Positions 28,052-37,263 of a stretch of 64,000 bases of DNA are shown one piece after another. The position numbers and the translations under genes were made by a program. This stretch comes from Urechidicola sp. (GTDB lineage: Bacteria; Bacteroidota; Bacteroidia; Flavobacteriales; Flavobacteriaceae), in the NCBI GenBank assembly GCA_028599075.1, contig JAQRMW010000119.1:16385-80384 (forward strand), read 5' to 3'. The notes below the pieces were generated by a model. It had not been told where the DNA came from, searched no databases, and saw only the letters and a program-made list of their open reading frames with translations. Position 1 is the first letter of the stretch. Every line of letters begins with the position of its first letter.

Positions 28052-28393
28052 TTATAAACAACACTTTTTATACTTCTTTTCAGAACCGCAAGGGCAATCT
28101 TCATTACGGCCAATTTTTGCTTCTTTTTTTATGGGCGGAAATTTGGCTTTAAAAACAGCATTCATAGCAGTTTTACGTTTGTTATGCTTCGCCTTTTTGT
28201 ATTGTGAAATAAAGAACTCATTTACTGTTTTTTGTGACACATTAAAGCCTGCATTTTTATAATTGTTTTTTGCTTTCTCTAATGTAGTTACAATACTTGG
28301 TACTTCTTTTTTGTCAATACCTAAATCTTCTAATTGCTTGGTTAATGAATTCATATTTACCATAAAAATGTAATTATTACTAATGAAACACAA
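28052..28393 (-). CDS. SEC-C motif protein
   Basis: C-terminal [20 protein letters not shown]. Confidence 0.8.
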   Translation of the reverse strand: MCFISNNYIFMVNMNSLTKQLEDLGIDKKEVPSIVTTLEKAKNNYKNAGFNVSQKTVNEFFISQYKKAKHNKRKTAMNAVFKAKFPPIKKEAKIGRNEDCPCGSEKKYKKCCL

Positions 28394-28472
28394 CTAATTA
28401 TGAGTATGCCTATACAAACTCCTAACTGAAATCCAAGTTTAAAATCTGGTGAGTTTCTGTAATTTTCTCGTA

Positions 28473-28685
28473 TCATAGTTGGCGTAGTTTTCTCATTATA
28501 ATTTGATGTCTAATACACATTACTGGTACACTTGTAACTACCAGTACTAAAATAAATAGTGTTATTTCTAACCATGTTATCATAAAATAATTTGCAAGTA
28601 GCACTATAAAAAGTATCAGTGATCCGAGGGCAAGTGATAGTAGAACCCCTAACACTATCTTGTCTGTTGTGTTTAAATATTTCAT
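28473..28685 (-). CDS. Small membrane protein
   Basis: Two predicted TM stretches. Confidence 0.45.
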   Translation of the reverse strand: MKYLNTTDKIVLGVLLSLALGSLILFIVLLANYFMITWLEITLFILVLVVTSVPVMCIRHQIIMRKLRQL

Positions 28686-28686
28686 C

Positions 28687-28806
28687 TTAAAATATAAATA
28701 TTAAGCCTAGTAAAGCAATAACTGCTGTTATTACAATCCATTTAGCTGTTTTCCATAATTTGGACAAAAGTTGTCCAAACTGTTCTAAATTAATGTTGTT
28801 TTTCAT
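28687..28806 (-). CDS. Small single-TM protein (39 aa), not in the ORF track
   Basis: MKNNINLEQFGQLLSKLWKTAKWIVITAVIALLGLIFIF. Confidence 0.4.
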   Translation of the reverse strand: MKNNINLEQFGQLLSKLWKTAKWIVITAVIALLGLIFIF

Positions 28807-29236
28807 GATGTTAATTTTTAATTAATAATTGGTGCTGCTTTTTTTCTAGCCTAATAACTTCAATCATCTGGTCAGGTTCATAAGCATATAATTTGATTTA
28901 TATTCTTTTTAGCATATAATTCTACAGTAATTTTTTAAGTTGTGAAATGAAATCTTGATTGTGTGAATACTGATAAGCTTCACCACTCCAATCAAACTCA
29001 TGTAATATTTTTGGATTTGATTCTACTAACTTCTCATTAATTTCTTCATACCATTTAATTAGGTCTTTAATTTTTTCTTCCATCTTATCTACAGTTATTG
29101 GTTTTGGCTTAAAAATTCTTTAGCTGCTTTTTTAGGGTTATCAAACGCATAAAAAACATCGTTTTTTTGGCTCAACCATTCTACATATTCGATTAATTTT
29201 TCTTCTAATTCGTTCATAATTTATTATAGTTTTGGA

Positions 29237-29512
29237 TTAATTAGAAAAGCCTAAATTTTCTAAAATTTCTACTTCTTTACATTTTTTGACCGGTAAATTC
29301 TCAACCCAATCAATAAATTTTTGCTCTTCCTGTAAAACAGCATCTTCTAAATTGAGAGAAGCATCTATTTTTTTTTCTTTGAAATATTCATTATTATTTC
29401 CATCTACTACAATCCTATGAAATGATTTTCCATTTGGATGTCTCTCCTTTTCTATATTTAAATAAACATAGATGATTGCTGATTTACCTTTGATGTTGAT
29501 TAATTTGTTCAT
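29237..29512 (-). CDS. Phage hypothetical protein
   Basis: ORF in early operon. Confidence 0.4.
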   Translation of the reverse strand: MNKLINIKGKSAIIYVYLNIEKERHPNGKSFHRIVVDGNNNEYFKEKKIDASLNLEDAVLQEEQKFIDWVENLPVKKCKEVEILENLGFSN

Positions 29513-29523
29513 TTTGATTTATT

Positions 29524-29748
29524 TTAAATTATTGATTTATCCTCCAATTCTTGAAGGTTGATTTTTCCTTTGAGAAACTGATTCATTAAATACTCGTTGT
29601 GAATCCTCTTTTTTTTATGCTGATTATACGCTTTGTGCGATATATATAAAGCGCGAACCGCCATAGCAATAGCTGTTAATACAACTAATGAATATGCTAT
29701 ACTAAATACAAGAGCTTGGTAATATTCAATTGAATTTATATCTACCAT
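29524..29748 (-). CDS. Small membrane protein
   Basis: VFSIAYSLVVLTAIAMAVRALYI TM. Confidence 0.4.
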   Translation of the reverse strand: MVDINSIEYYQALVFSIAYSLVVLTAIAMAVRALYISHKAYNQHKKKRIHNEYLMNQFLKGKINLQELEDKSII

Positions 29749-29867
29749 TTCATAAAGTTTTTTCTAAGTATTATTACTCCAATTGCAATAATTGTTACTA
29801 CTACTCCGATAATGATTAATGTTGTTTTCATAATTTTCTATTTAGTTTTGCGTAGCCTTAACTACAG

Positions 29868-30107
29868 TTATTCGTTTAAAATTTTATCAAGTTGTTTTAC
29901 TTCATCTAATGAAATTTGCATACAATTAATTTCTTCAATTGTTATATCTGATGAAACTAACAAGTCATCTTCATAAGTAAACTCCATTTGTAAAATTCCC
30001 TTTACATATCGATTCGTAATAAATTGGTCATGCTCAAATGATTTTTTCAATTCAAAGCCTAAACCCTGTAATTCCCTTTCCGTGATTTTAGAATCTGTAT
30101 CTGTCAT
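29868..30107 (-). CDS. Phage hypothetical protein
   Basis: ORF in early operon. Confidence 0.4.
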   Translation of the reverse strand: MTDTDSKITERELQGLGFELKKSFEHDQFITNRYVKGILQMEFTYEDDLLVSSDITIEEINCMQISLDEVKQLDKILNE

Positions 30108-30186
30108 AATAACCCTCTTTTAGTTTTTTGTATTTTGATTTTTTATATTGTTTTTTGATATATTTTCTTACTGCAACTAACTTCTC

Positions 30187-30306
30187 ATAAACCTCATTAA
30201 AACGAGGTTTATCATGTAGTTATGTACAAGCGCAATATCTGTACGCACTCAAAACGGTTAGTTGCGCCAGTACATAACAATGCGTATAAAAAATGCTATG
30301 TACTGG
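30187..30306. repeat. Cluster of inverted repeats in a non-coding gap
   Basis: ATAAACCTC/GAGGTTTAT (30187-30195/30204-30212); GTTATGTACAAGCGCAA vs TTGCGCCAGTACATAAC (30219-30235/30262-30278, 15/17); CCAGTACATA/TATGTACTGG (30267-30276/30297-30306). Confidence 0.65.
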
Positions 30307-30338
30307 TTTAACTATTAAGGTCAGTTCTCTATCCAATG

Positions 30339-30356
30339 AAAAATAAACCCTTTTTT
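30339..30356 (+). repeat. 18-bp inverted repeat flanking ORF 30367..30699, copy 1
   Basis: AAAAATAAACCCTTTTTT; perfect reverse complement at 30744..30761. Confidence 0.7.
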
Positions 30357-30366
30357 CTGCCAACGC

Positions 30367-30699
30367 TTAAAAATCAAGTGCTTTAGTGGTTGCCATTTCA
30401 GCCAACTTCTCTTTAATAATTTCCCTAATAACTTCATTGTGCTTATAGTCATTTATAGGTTTAGCACTTAATCTGTCAGCCATTCTTGTAGCGTAATCTT
30501 CATCAACAGGAGTCATACCATAAACAGCACTTGGTAAATGGTATTTAGTAAATTCAGGCACACTCTTTGTTTTAGGTACGTCAATTCTAACAAATTCTTG
30601 TCCTGCAATAGTCTGCGTTGTTACTTTGCCAGCTAATTGCGTATGCCTAAAGAGTTCAACTACTGCCCACGTTTCAAATTTTGGAGTTACATCTTCCAT
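30367..30699 (-). CDS. Phage hypothetical protein (110 aa)
   Basis: MEDVTPKFETWAVVELFRHTQLAGKVTTQTIAGQEFVRIDVP; conserved-looking phage ORF. Confidence 0.5.
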   Translation of the reverse strand: MEDVTPKFETWAVVELFRHTQLAGKVTTQTIAGQEFVRIDVPKTKSVPEFTKYHLPSAVYGMTPVDEDYATRMADRLSAKPINDYKHNEVIREIIKEKLAEMATTKALDF

Positions 30700-30743
30700 T
30701 TTTTTTAATTGTATTTAAGTTATAGCGTTCAATCCCCAACGCT

Positions 30744-30761
30744 AAAAAAGGGTTTATTTTT
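30744..30761 (-). repeat. 18-bp inverted repeat flanking ORF 30367..30699, copy 2
   Basis: AAAAAAGGGTTTATTTTT. Confidence 0.7.
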
Positions 30762-30832
30762 TGTGCTTATTTGCTAATTTTAGGTCAACTTTTACGTACT
30801 TTTCATACGCAAATACGTTAGATTGCAATAAG

Positions 30833-31282
30833 CTAACTCGTACTTCCCCATTGATCGTTAAAATATTTCTGATTCAAATAGGTACTGGCATGTGCTTTTT
30901 CCATATTACGCTTTCGTGCTAAATAGCCATCGTAGTGCTTTATATTAACAAGTGCTTTCATTTTGTCAGAATCTGACAACTTATTCCATGCCTTTATAGA
31001 CATTTCACGTTTTACTTTATGCTTATATGCATCCCAAAACATGTCAAAAGTCAAATCAAATTCGCCTTCAGTAACTGTAAAATTTCGGTAAGCTCTGTAA
31101 TTATTAATCTGACCTTCTTTGTACGGAAAGTGACGACTGAAGAGCCAAGCAACTTGTTGCTGATTCATTACCACATCTTGCAACTCAAACGCTACTAAAA
31201 TGCCGTTTAAATCGTATTTAAACACCATTACACCTTTAAATGACGAGCCAATAATGTTGTATGTTTTTAGTGGTTGTTTCAT
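30833..31282 (-). CDS. Phage hypothetical protein
   Basis: 149 aa ORF. Confidence 0.5.
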   Translation of the reverse strand: MKQPLKTYNIIGSSFKGVMVFKYDLNGILVAFELQDVVMNQQQVAWLFSRHFPYKEGQINNYRAYRNFTVTEGEFDLTFDMFWDAYKHKVKREMSIKAWNKLSDSDKMKALVNIKHYDGYLARKRNMEKAHASTYLNQKYFNDQWGSTS

Positions 31283-31596
31283 ACGAGCTGTGGGTGTAGT
31301 TGGTTTCTAACAATCTCGCAACAATTAGCTCTATAAACATCTGTTGTTGTAGATAATTTTAAGTATTTCCATAAAGCATAAGCCTCTGCAAAACAAAATG
31401 TAATTACAAATGGTTTGCTATCAAAGGCCAGTGCTTTTTCTATTTGCTTTTTTAGTAATTTTTGAAACGCAGAGGCATATGAATACATTTCACTCTTTTC
31501 AACTAATGAGTTAACAACTGCCGGTTGACGTTCCTTTTGAAGTACCTGTATTATACTGTCTAATTGTGGTTTCTCTATCTTTATTTTAATTTTCAT
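31279..31596 (-). CDS. Phage hypothetical protein
   Basis: Overlapping ORF chain. Confidence 0.45.
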   Translation of the reverse strand: MKIKIKIEKPQLDSIIQVLQKERQPAVVNSLVEKSEMYSYASAFQKLLKKQIEKALAFDSKPFVITFCFAEAYALWKYLKLSTTTDVYRANCCEIVRNQLHPQLV

Positions 31597-31808
31597 AGCT
31601 TACTTATAAATTGTTGGTGTGTAAATTTTACTTCTACTTCTAATAAATCCTTACGCATTTTTCTTTTTCGCATACTACTAGTGTATAGCCTACCAACTTC
31701 AGCATGTAGTATCATACGTGTAGTTGTATTATGAGGCGATTCGCAAGAAAATTTATCTAGTTCTAGTGCCATGTTCATTTCTTCTATACTTAGTTCTTTA
31801 AAGGTCAA
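31593..31808 (-). CDS. Phage hypothetical protein
   Basis: Overlapping ORF chain. Confidence 0.4.
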   Translation of the reverse strand: MTFKELSIEEMNMALELDKFSCESPHNTTTRMILHAEVGRLYTSSMRKRKMRKDLLEVEVKFTHQQFISKL

Positions 31809-31925
31809 TTTTTTATAGTTTCAACAATTTTATTACACACTTTGCAATGAATTCCGACAACTTCTACCATTGCAAATGCAAAAAGCACTTTTATGGTTTT
31901 ATCTTTTTTTGAATGTTGGCAATTA

Positions 31926-32159
31926 CTATTCATTTTCAAACATATTTAACTGCTTTCTAGCAGCTTCATCTAGTTCTTTTAATTCTTTTTTGGCAGGTAT
32001 GCCCAAGTACTCATCAAAAGTTCGTTTAGACATATTGAATTGCTCTTTTATATGATCCTTAAAGATTTTAGTGTTAAAGAGTCCTAACTTTTGATACTCT
32101 AATGTTATCTCCTGGACCTTAATCACTCGCTTCAAAAAATTTCTTCTATTGTATGCCAT
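31926..32159 (-). CDS. Phage hypothetical protein
   Basis: ATG overlap with upstream gene. Confidence 0.45.
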   Translation of the reverse strand: MAYNRRNFLKRVIKVQEITLEYQKLGLFNTKIFKDHIKEQFNMSKRTFDEYLGIPAKKELKELDEAARKQLNMFENE

Positions 32160-32623
32160 TAATTTAAAATGATTTGAGGTAATTTAAATTTATGGTTGTG
32201 TGCTTTTGTGCCTGATTTTTTGGCAGAATTATTATAATTACTCTCAATGGCTCTAAACTGCTTTATCAGTTTATCTAGTTCCTCTAAAGAGTAGTTATTT
32301 AGTTGTTTCTTTAAAATACTACTACGTTTCATAAAGCCATTAAACACACTCCAATCATTAGGTGTATGTATCCCCACGTTTTGAGCAATTTTTAATATAA
32401 TACTGCGCTTCTTTTTCTTTTCAAGTTCAATAGCAGCATCAACATTAGTAGCAAACTTAAAACTGGTTTCTAGTTTATGACAAAGCGCATCAATTTCATT
32501 AGGACTCAAAAATTTAGTACTCTTGGTTCTACCTCTAGACCAAGCATACACCAACTCATGACGAGTTAACTCATCAAAGCCATTTTTAGAGAATAATGTC
32601 ATTAATTTTTTATGTGTTGCCAT
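32159..32623 (-). CDS. GemA/Mu gp16-like protein (tentative)
   Basis: MATHKKLMTLFSKNGFDELTRHELVYAWSRGRTKSTKFLSPNEIDALCHKL...; position after transposition genes. Confidence 0.45.
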   Translation of the reverse strand: MATHKKLMTLFSKNGFDELTRHELVYAWSRGRTKSTKFLSPNEIDALCHKLETSFKFATNVDAAIELEKKKKRSIILKIAQNVGIHTPNDWSVFNGFMKRSSILKKQLNNYSLEELDKLIKQFRAIESNYNNSAKKSGTKAHNHKFKLPQIILN

Positions 32624-32909
32624 TTTGTAAAATTTTAGAAACAAGGTCATCTACTCCATTTTCATGCTTTAAGCGTGCATCTGTTGTTGCGCTATAATTA
32701 TTAAGAATATCAGATACACCTTTATGATTTAATCCTGCTACTTTAGAGTATAACTGGTAAGCATCCCAACTGCCTTCTAAAGGCTCTACATCAATATAAA
32801 TCACATACTTCTTTGTAAATATTCTATATGCTAATTTTAGCCTAGACTTAAATCTGCGCCATTTAGTTGAAACATCGGTCTGTTTGTAATTTGTAATTTC
32901 AATACTCAT
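32610..32909 (-). CDS. Phage hypothetical protein (start MSIEITNYKQ)
   Basis: ORF; upstream part of the track call overlaps the tRNA-like element. Confidence 0.45.
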   Translation of the reverse strand: MSIEITNYKQTDVSTKWRRFKSRLKLAYRIFTKKYVIYIDVEPLEGSWDAYQLYSKVAGLNHKGVSDILNNYSATTDARLKHENGVDDLVSKILQNGNT

Positions 32910-32924
32910 AACTTTATAATTTTG

Positions 32925-32977
32925 CTCCCATGGATGGACTCGAACCATCGTACCTTAGTACTCCTTTTGTCATGGGA
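32925..32977 (-). ncRNA. tRNA-like minihelix lacking a D-arm
   Basis: TCCCATG-ACAAAAGGA-GTAC(TAAG)GTAC-GATGG(TTCGAGT)CCATC-CATGGGA-G, followed by CA: 7-bp acceptor plus adjacent 5-bp T-arm with consensus T-loop. Confidence 0.65.
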
Positions 32978-32984
32978 AATCTTA

Positions 32985-33233
32985 CTAAATACTTGAAAAA
33001 CTCAAATTTATATTGTCCCATTTATCACCTTCTTTTGGGCGATGCATTAATTGATACCCATAACCTTTCATAACATTGCTGTAACTCTCTTTTACAAGGT
33101 GTAAGCCTTCAACCCAACGCTCATCAGTATATTTATCTTCATGGCTCAACAAATCCATCACACGGCTATATTCTAAATCACCACTTTTATTTCGGATAAG
33201 AAAACTCATCAATATTTCATACGTTTTTAACAT
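32985..33233 (-). CDS. Phage hypothetical protein
   Basis: ORF overlapping upstream gene. Confidence 0.45.
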   Translation of the reverse strand: MLKTYEILMSFLIRNKSGDLEYSRVMDLLSHEDKYTDERWVEGLHLVKESYSNVMKGYGYQLMHRPKEGDKWDNINLSFSSI

Positions 33234-33702
33234 CTCTTTTCTTTACAACATCAGCCAAAAACTCTTTTAACATAGCAACTCCTTTATCGCCACGTTCGTC
33301 CCAAGTAGGCTCCGTATCTCTACGTCTAATAATACGTTGGTTTCCTTCAGTATTAGTAATACTAAAACCTCCTTTTGAGTTTTTCCGTATTTTACCATAT
33401 CCTGCTAATTTTTCTGATTGTAACACCATAACACGAGCAACTTTTTCTTTAAAAAGTTTTACCTGTTTATTAAGATGTATTGACTCTTCAATTATGCAAT
33501 CAATATTGTCATCACGATCTTTAACATAAGCCTGCTGCTCCGATTCTCTTTTTTTACGCTGGCGTAGTTTTTTTTGAGCTAATATTACCTCTAGCTCTTC
33601 AATACTCAAATCTTTGTTTTTTAATGTCTCACTCATTTGTTTTTGATTTTTATGGTTATTACTAATTTCTTTGTACTCTACTTCTATGTTTTCAGTTTTC
33701 AT
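33217..33702 (-). CDS. DUF3164-like phage protein
   Basis: KVARVMVLQSEKLAGYGKIRKNSKGGFSITNTEGNQRIIRRRDTEPTWDERGDKGVAMLKEFLADVV; directly after MuB. Confidence 0.55.
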   Translation of the reverse strand: MKTENIEVEYKEISNNHKNQKQMSETLKNKDLSIEELEVILAQKKLRQRKKRESEQQAYVKDRDDNIDCIIEESIHLNKQVKLFKEKVARVMVLQSEKLAGYGKIRKNSKGGFSITNTEGNQRIIRRRDTEPTWDERGDKGVAMLKEFLADVVKKRDVKNV

Positions 33703-33875
33703 GCTCTTATTACGGTTGAGTTGGTTTCTTCGAGTTCAATTAATTTACCTACATAGTAATTTCTATTTCGCTCTTTTCGTGCATAATTATAATGTGCAGC
33801 AGTGTGATGATTTAACCAATTATTTAACTCTGCTATTTTTTCTTCTAATCCTAATTTTGAATATATGTTAAGCAC
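33699..33875 (-). CDS. Small phage protein with GTG start (58 aa), not in the ORF track
   Basis: MLNIYSKLGLEEKIAELNNWLNHHTAAHYNYARKERNRNYYVGKLIELEETNSTVIRA; overlaps both neighbours. Confidence 0.55.
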   Translation of the reverse strand: MLNIYSKLGLEEKIAELNNWLNHHTAAHYNYARKERNRNYYVGKLIELEETNSTVIRA

Positions 33876-34833
33876 TTGCAGCCTCCCTTCTTAATTCATT
33901 TTTTATAGCAGCTGCTTTCATGTTTAAGGCTTCTCTTTTAATTGCACGTTTAATTCTACGCATATCCTCAACTACCTTAATATTTACAAGAGTGTTACTA
34001 GCAACATCTTTAATCACTTTTGATATTGGTGTGGCCTCTTTAAAAATGGCTATTTGTACTGTTGGATCAATAATATTGTTTGCTTGACAAATTTTAACAA
34101 CATCCTTTTTAGTTGCCCCTTGAAGTTTTATATATCGGCGACCAAAACGTGAGTCTAATTCATCAAATCCCTTACGATTTAATCGCACACCAGCTCGTAT
34201 TTCTTTTTCAAGGTTATCTGTGCCCAGGATCACTAATCCCATTTTATCCTCAAGCCTATTATATAGAGGAATTAAAAATCGAATTGCAGGTGATTTTAAC
34301 TTATCTGCTTCATCAATTATTAGTAGAGGATTTAAATGTTGGCGCTCTTCAAAAAATTCTACAATTTTTTCACTTAATTTATCTATCGATATAAGACCTT
34401 TTGGGCGTTCAATACCGAGTGTTTGGCATAAGTTCTGTACAAACTCTTTTCGTGCCCATTCGCGCGCTGTAATTGTAAAAACAGCTCTATCGTTATAAGA
34501 ATCGCTATACACCTTTGTAATAGCACTTTTTCCGCTACCAGCTCTATTACTTACGGCAATAAATAACTTCTCATCTTTAGCATCGTTAAATACTTGATAA
34601 AGCATATTAAAATTGGTGGTTTGTGCAATTTGCCAACCGCTAAAACTAACATGAAGACCCGAGGCTACTTTATGCCACATTTCTACCGAAATTAATTTCC
34701 AGTTGTAGTTAATCATTTGGCTAATTGTGGCAGATGATACACCACACTTTACGCTTACTTTTTTTGCACTGCCTATTCTGCTAATTTCATTTTTAACAGC
34801 TAGGGTTACTTCATTTTTTTGTACATTTGTCAT
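33868..34833 (-). CDS. MuB-like transposition ATPase
   Basis: N-terminal HTH, AVSNRAGSGKSAITKVYSD (Walker A), NPLLIIDEADKLKSPAIRFLIPLYNRLEDKMGLVILGTDNLEKEI. Confidence 0.9.
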   Translation of the reverse strand: MTNVQKNEVTLAVKNEISRIGSAKKVSVKCGVSSATISQMINYNWKLISVEMWHKVASGLHVSFSGWQIAQTTNFNMLYQVFNDAKDEKLFIAVSNRAGSGKSAITKVYSDSYNDRAVFTITAREWARKEFVQNLCQTLGIERPKGLISIDKLSEKIVEFFEERQHLNPLLIIDEADKLKSPAIRFLIPLYNRLEDKMGLVILGTDNLEKEIRAGVRLNRKGFDELDSRFGRRYIKLQGATKKDVVKICQANNIIDPTVQIAIFKEATPISKVIKDVASNTLVNIKVVEDMRRIKRAIKREALNMKAAAIKNELRREAASA

Positions 34834-34843
34834 ATCTATAAAT

Positions 34844-36946
34844 TTAATATTGAGTTCGTGATTGAGTTACGGGATCTATATTATCGCTGTTGGTTGTGAC
34901 TACATCACTCCCAACAGTTTTTTTATGTTCAAATACTTCATCTTCAGATTGATTTAATAAGCGAACGGTATCAGCTACTTCAGCCTCTTGTTTTACCGTA
35001 TATGCACCCATTAATAAAGCTACTTCATCATGAGATTTCGTTTTAGAATCTAACTCTTTAGTTCTACGATCATCGATGGCTTTATTTCTGCTTTTTGAAG
35101 CGGCGAGTTTATTGAATTCTGCTTGTGGCCCATAAATTTGAGCAGGCTCATGTTCTTTTGCTTCGCCCAAATAAACAAGTAAATGGTGCTTTTTCTTAAA
35201 AATATGTACTTTAGATAAGTCATCAAGGTCATAACTCAGTATAATTTCACTTTCTTGGCTTATGATATCATAATTATCTATTAAATACCAGTAGTCTATT
35301 TTCTGTATTTCGGTGTGAATTAGACCATTGTTAGACATTTTTTTCTTCTTTTTAAGTCCAAAAATCATTGATATTTGCCACTCTTTTAAGAATTTTACAT
35401 GCGGCTTATCACTTTCTGCGTGTAGTGTTTTAGGTGATTTGTTAATGTCTCGGTATTTACGTGAGTAATAAGAGAACGCTGTCTCACGGTAAGCCTCTAC
35501 AATCAACATAGACTCTCTCCAAGAGTCATGCATGTCAAATCCACTTTTATGTGCTGTTTTGCGTACTTCTTTTAAATGTTCTGGACTCCTATGTGCAAAT
35601 AGTCGTTTAGATTTTACACCCTCACCATAGTAGTATTCAGAACAATCCATAAATACAGATTGTAGTGTTCCAAACCAACGCTCAAGTCCTGCTTTCCCTG
35701 TAGCTTTGTGAGTAAATGTAATTTTAACTCCCATTTGCTCTAAGGTTGCAAACAACCTTTTAGCCTCTTCTGTATTATGACCCGGAAAGCGGTCAAACAC
35801 AATTTCATAAGGTAAATATTGAGCCTCTTTAACTGCCATTTTGACGGCGTTTAAAACAGACCATCTATCTTCTTTATAATCAAAATTATAACCAAGAACA
35901 TCACCGCTATGAACATCACGAACAGCAATTATAAATAAGAAGTTTTTGCCTCCAGCTTCAGTTTTATGTGCTACCAAGTTCATACGAGTAGCATCTACTT
36001 GCCAACAATCACCTGCAAACAATGCGTTTTTAAAAGGGATGTAGCTCTCGTATAAATGTGATCCGCGCTCACCTTTGCCAAATCGAGAACTGGCGGTTAA
36101 AAATTTGGTGTTATGTGTTTCAAACACATTTTGTCCAAACCATCTTCGACTTGGCATTGCTTTATCGGTAAGGCGACATAAAAAGCGTACTCTTCTTATG
36201 ATAGAATCATTGGAGTAATTTTGTCCCATAGACCTTAATTGCAAGGCCCATGAATTAACCTCTTCGTCAATATATGTTAAGGCATTATTATTACCACTAC
36301 GAGGTAATTTTACAACTTCAACTATTGGAGTGCTATTTTCAATAACTTCTAAAATTTTTGCTTTAAATTTTCGGTAATTGTAAGGTAGATATCTGATGTC
36401 GTATTTTTCGAGTAATTCGCTATACTCTTTAAATAATGTGTTTTTTGACAAGTCTATTTCGTTATCATCAATCCACTTAATGCAGCTCTCTATTATTGCA
36501 CAAGCAATTGAAAGTGATTTTTGTTGAATAGAAGTGCAGTCAGAGTAAAAATTAAGGTAGTCTTTATAAGTCTTTTTTTGATGGTATTTAAAATGGAGCT
36601 CTAGCGAATTTTGATGCTGATTATTTACAGAATTATTGTAGTTAATAAGGAGTGTGTCTAAATCACCAAAAAGGTCTCTAATAAAATGAGGTTTACGGTT
36701 TGGGAGGTGCTTTAAATCGTAGTAAACTTGATTATTAATTTTAGCATACCTCCAACTTTTCCCCGTAGTAGGTAAAATACTATGATGCTGATGGCAAGGT
36801 TGTACAGATTTCTTGTATCCACTTCTTATACGCCTCATATATCCATCAGATAATTGAACAACATCCATTAATAAACGTTGATTTACCCATACTGTTTGGG
36901 TATCTTTAGATTTTCTAATTAATATGTCATTAATACGAAAATTCAT
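34844..36946 (-). CDS. MuA-like DDE transposase
   Basis: 700 aa; CWQVDATRMNLVAHKTEAGGKNFLFIIAVRDVHSGDVLGYNF...FDRFPGHNTEEAKRLFATLEQMGVKITFTHKATGKAGLERWFGTLQ. Confidence 0.92.
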   Translation of the reverse strand: MNFRINDILIRKSKDTQTVWVNQRLLMDVVQLSDGYMRRIRSGYKKSVQPCHQHHSILPTTGKSWRYAKINNQVYYDLKHLPNRKPHFIRDLFGDLDTLLINYNNSVNNQHQNSLELHFKYHQKKTYKDYLNFYSDCTSIQQKSLSIACAIIESCIKWIDDNEIDLSKNTLFKEYSELLEKYDIRYLPYNYRKFKAKILEVIENSTPIVEVVKLPRSGNNNALTYIDEEVNSWALQLRSMGQNYSNDSIIRRVRFLCRLTDKAMPSRRWFGQNVFETHNTKFLTASSRFGKGERGSHLYESYIPFKNALFAGDCWQVDATRMNLVAHKTEAGGKNFLFIIAVRDVHSGDVLGYNFDYKEDRWSVLNAVKMAVKEAQYLPYEIVFDRFPGHNTEEAKRLFATLEQMGVKITFTHKATGKAGLERWFGTLQSVFMDCSEYYYGEGVKSKRLFAHRSPEHLKEVRKTAHKSGFDMHDSWRESMLIVEAYRETAFSYYSRKYRDINKSPKTLHAESDKPHVKFLKEWQISMIFGLKKKKKMSNNGLIHTEIQKIDYWYLIDNYDIISQESEIILSYDLDDLSKVHIFKKKHHLLVYLGEAKEHEPAQIYGPQAEFNKLAASKSRNKAIDDRRTKELDSKTKSHDEVALLMGAYTVKQEAEVADTVRLLNQSEDEVFEHKKTVGSDVVTTNSDNIDPVTQSRTQY

Positions 36947-37134
36947 GAGGCTTTAGGAACGTATTTATCAGCTTCCGATTTAATATCTTTAACCAATTGA
37001 GTATCACGTTCATCGTGTAACCCGTTAAGCACATCCCTAACATACTTTTCTGACACATTTAATTTTTTTGCAATTAAAGAGCCAATACCGTGGAAATACT
37101 CAGTCTTTATCTTCTTGCGGGTTTCCGTTTGCAT
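36943..37134 (-). CDS. Small HTH protein (Ner-like position)
   Basis: GIGSLIAKKLNVSEKYVRDVLNGLHDERDTQLVKDI. Confidence 0.65.
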   Translation of the reverse strand: MQTETRKKIKTEYFHGIGSLIAKKLNVSEKYVRDVLNGLHDERDTQLVKDIKSEADKYVPKAS

Positions 37135-37203
37135 TTATATATTATTTTGTGATATATTTGTGAAATATTGCATTTAGTTGTTACTAAATTCGATAACAAA
37201 TAC

Positions 37204-37220
37204 ATACAGAAAAACTGTAT
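37204..37220. promoter_or_regulatory. Putative repressor operator
   Basis: ATACAG-AAAAA-CTGTAT between divergent repressor and early operon; related perfect palindrome TTACAGAAATTCTGTAA at 37429..37445. Confidence 0.55.
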
Positions 37221-37263
37221 TAACAAATTATTCTGTATAAAAATAAAGAAATTTTGTATTTCA

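Noticed and set aside
32910-32948. N-terminal extension MVRVHPWEQNYKV of ORF 32610..32948
   Set aside because: It begins inside the T-arm of the tRNA-like element; MSIEITNYKQ at 32909 is a better start
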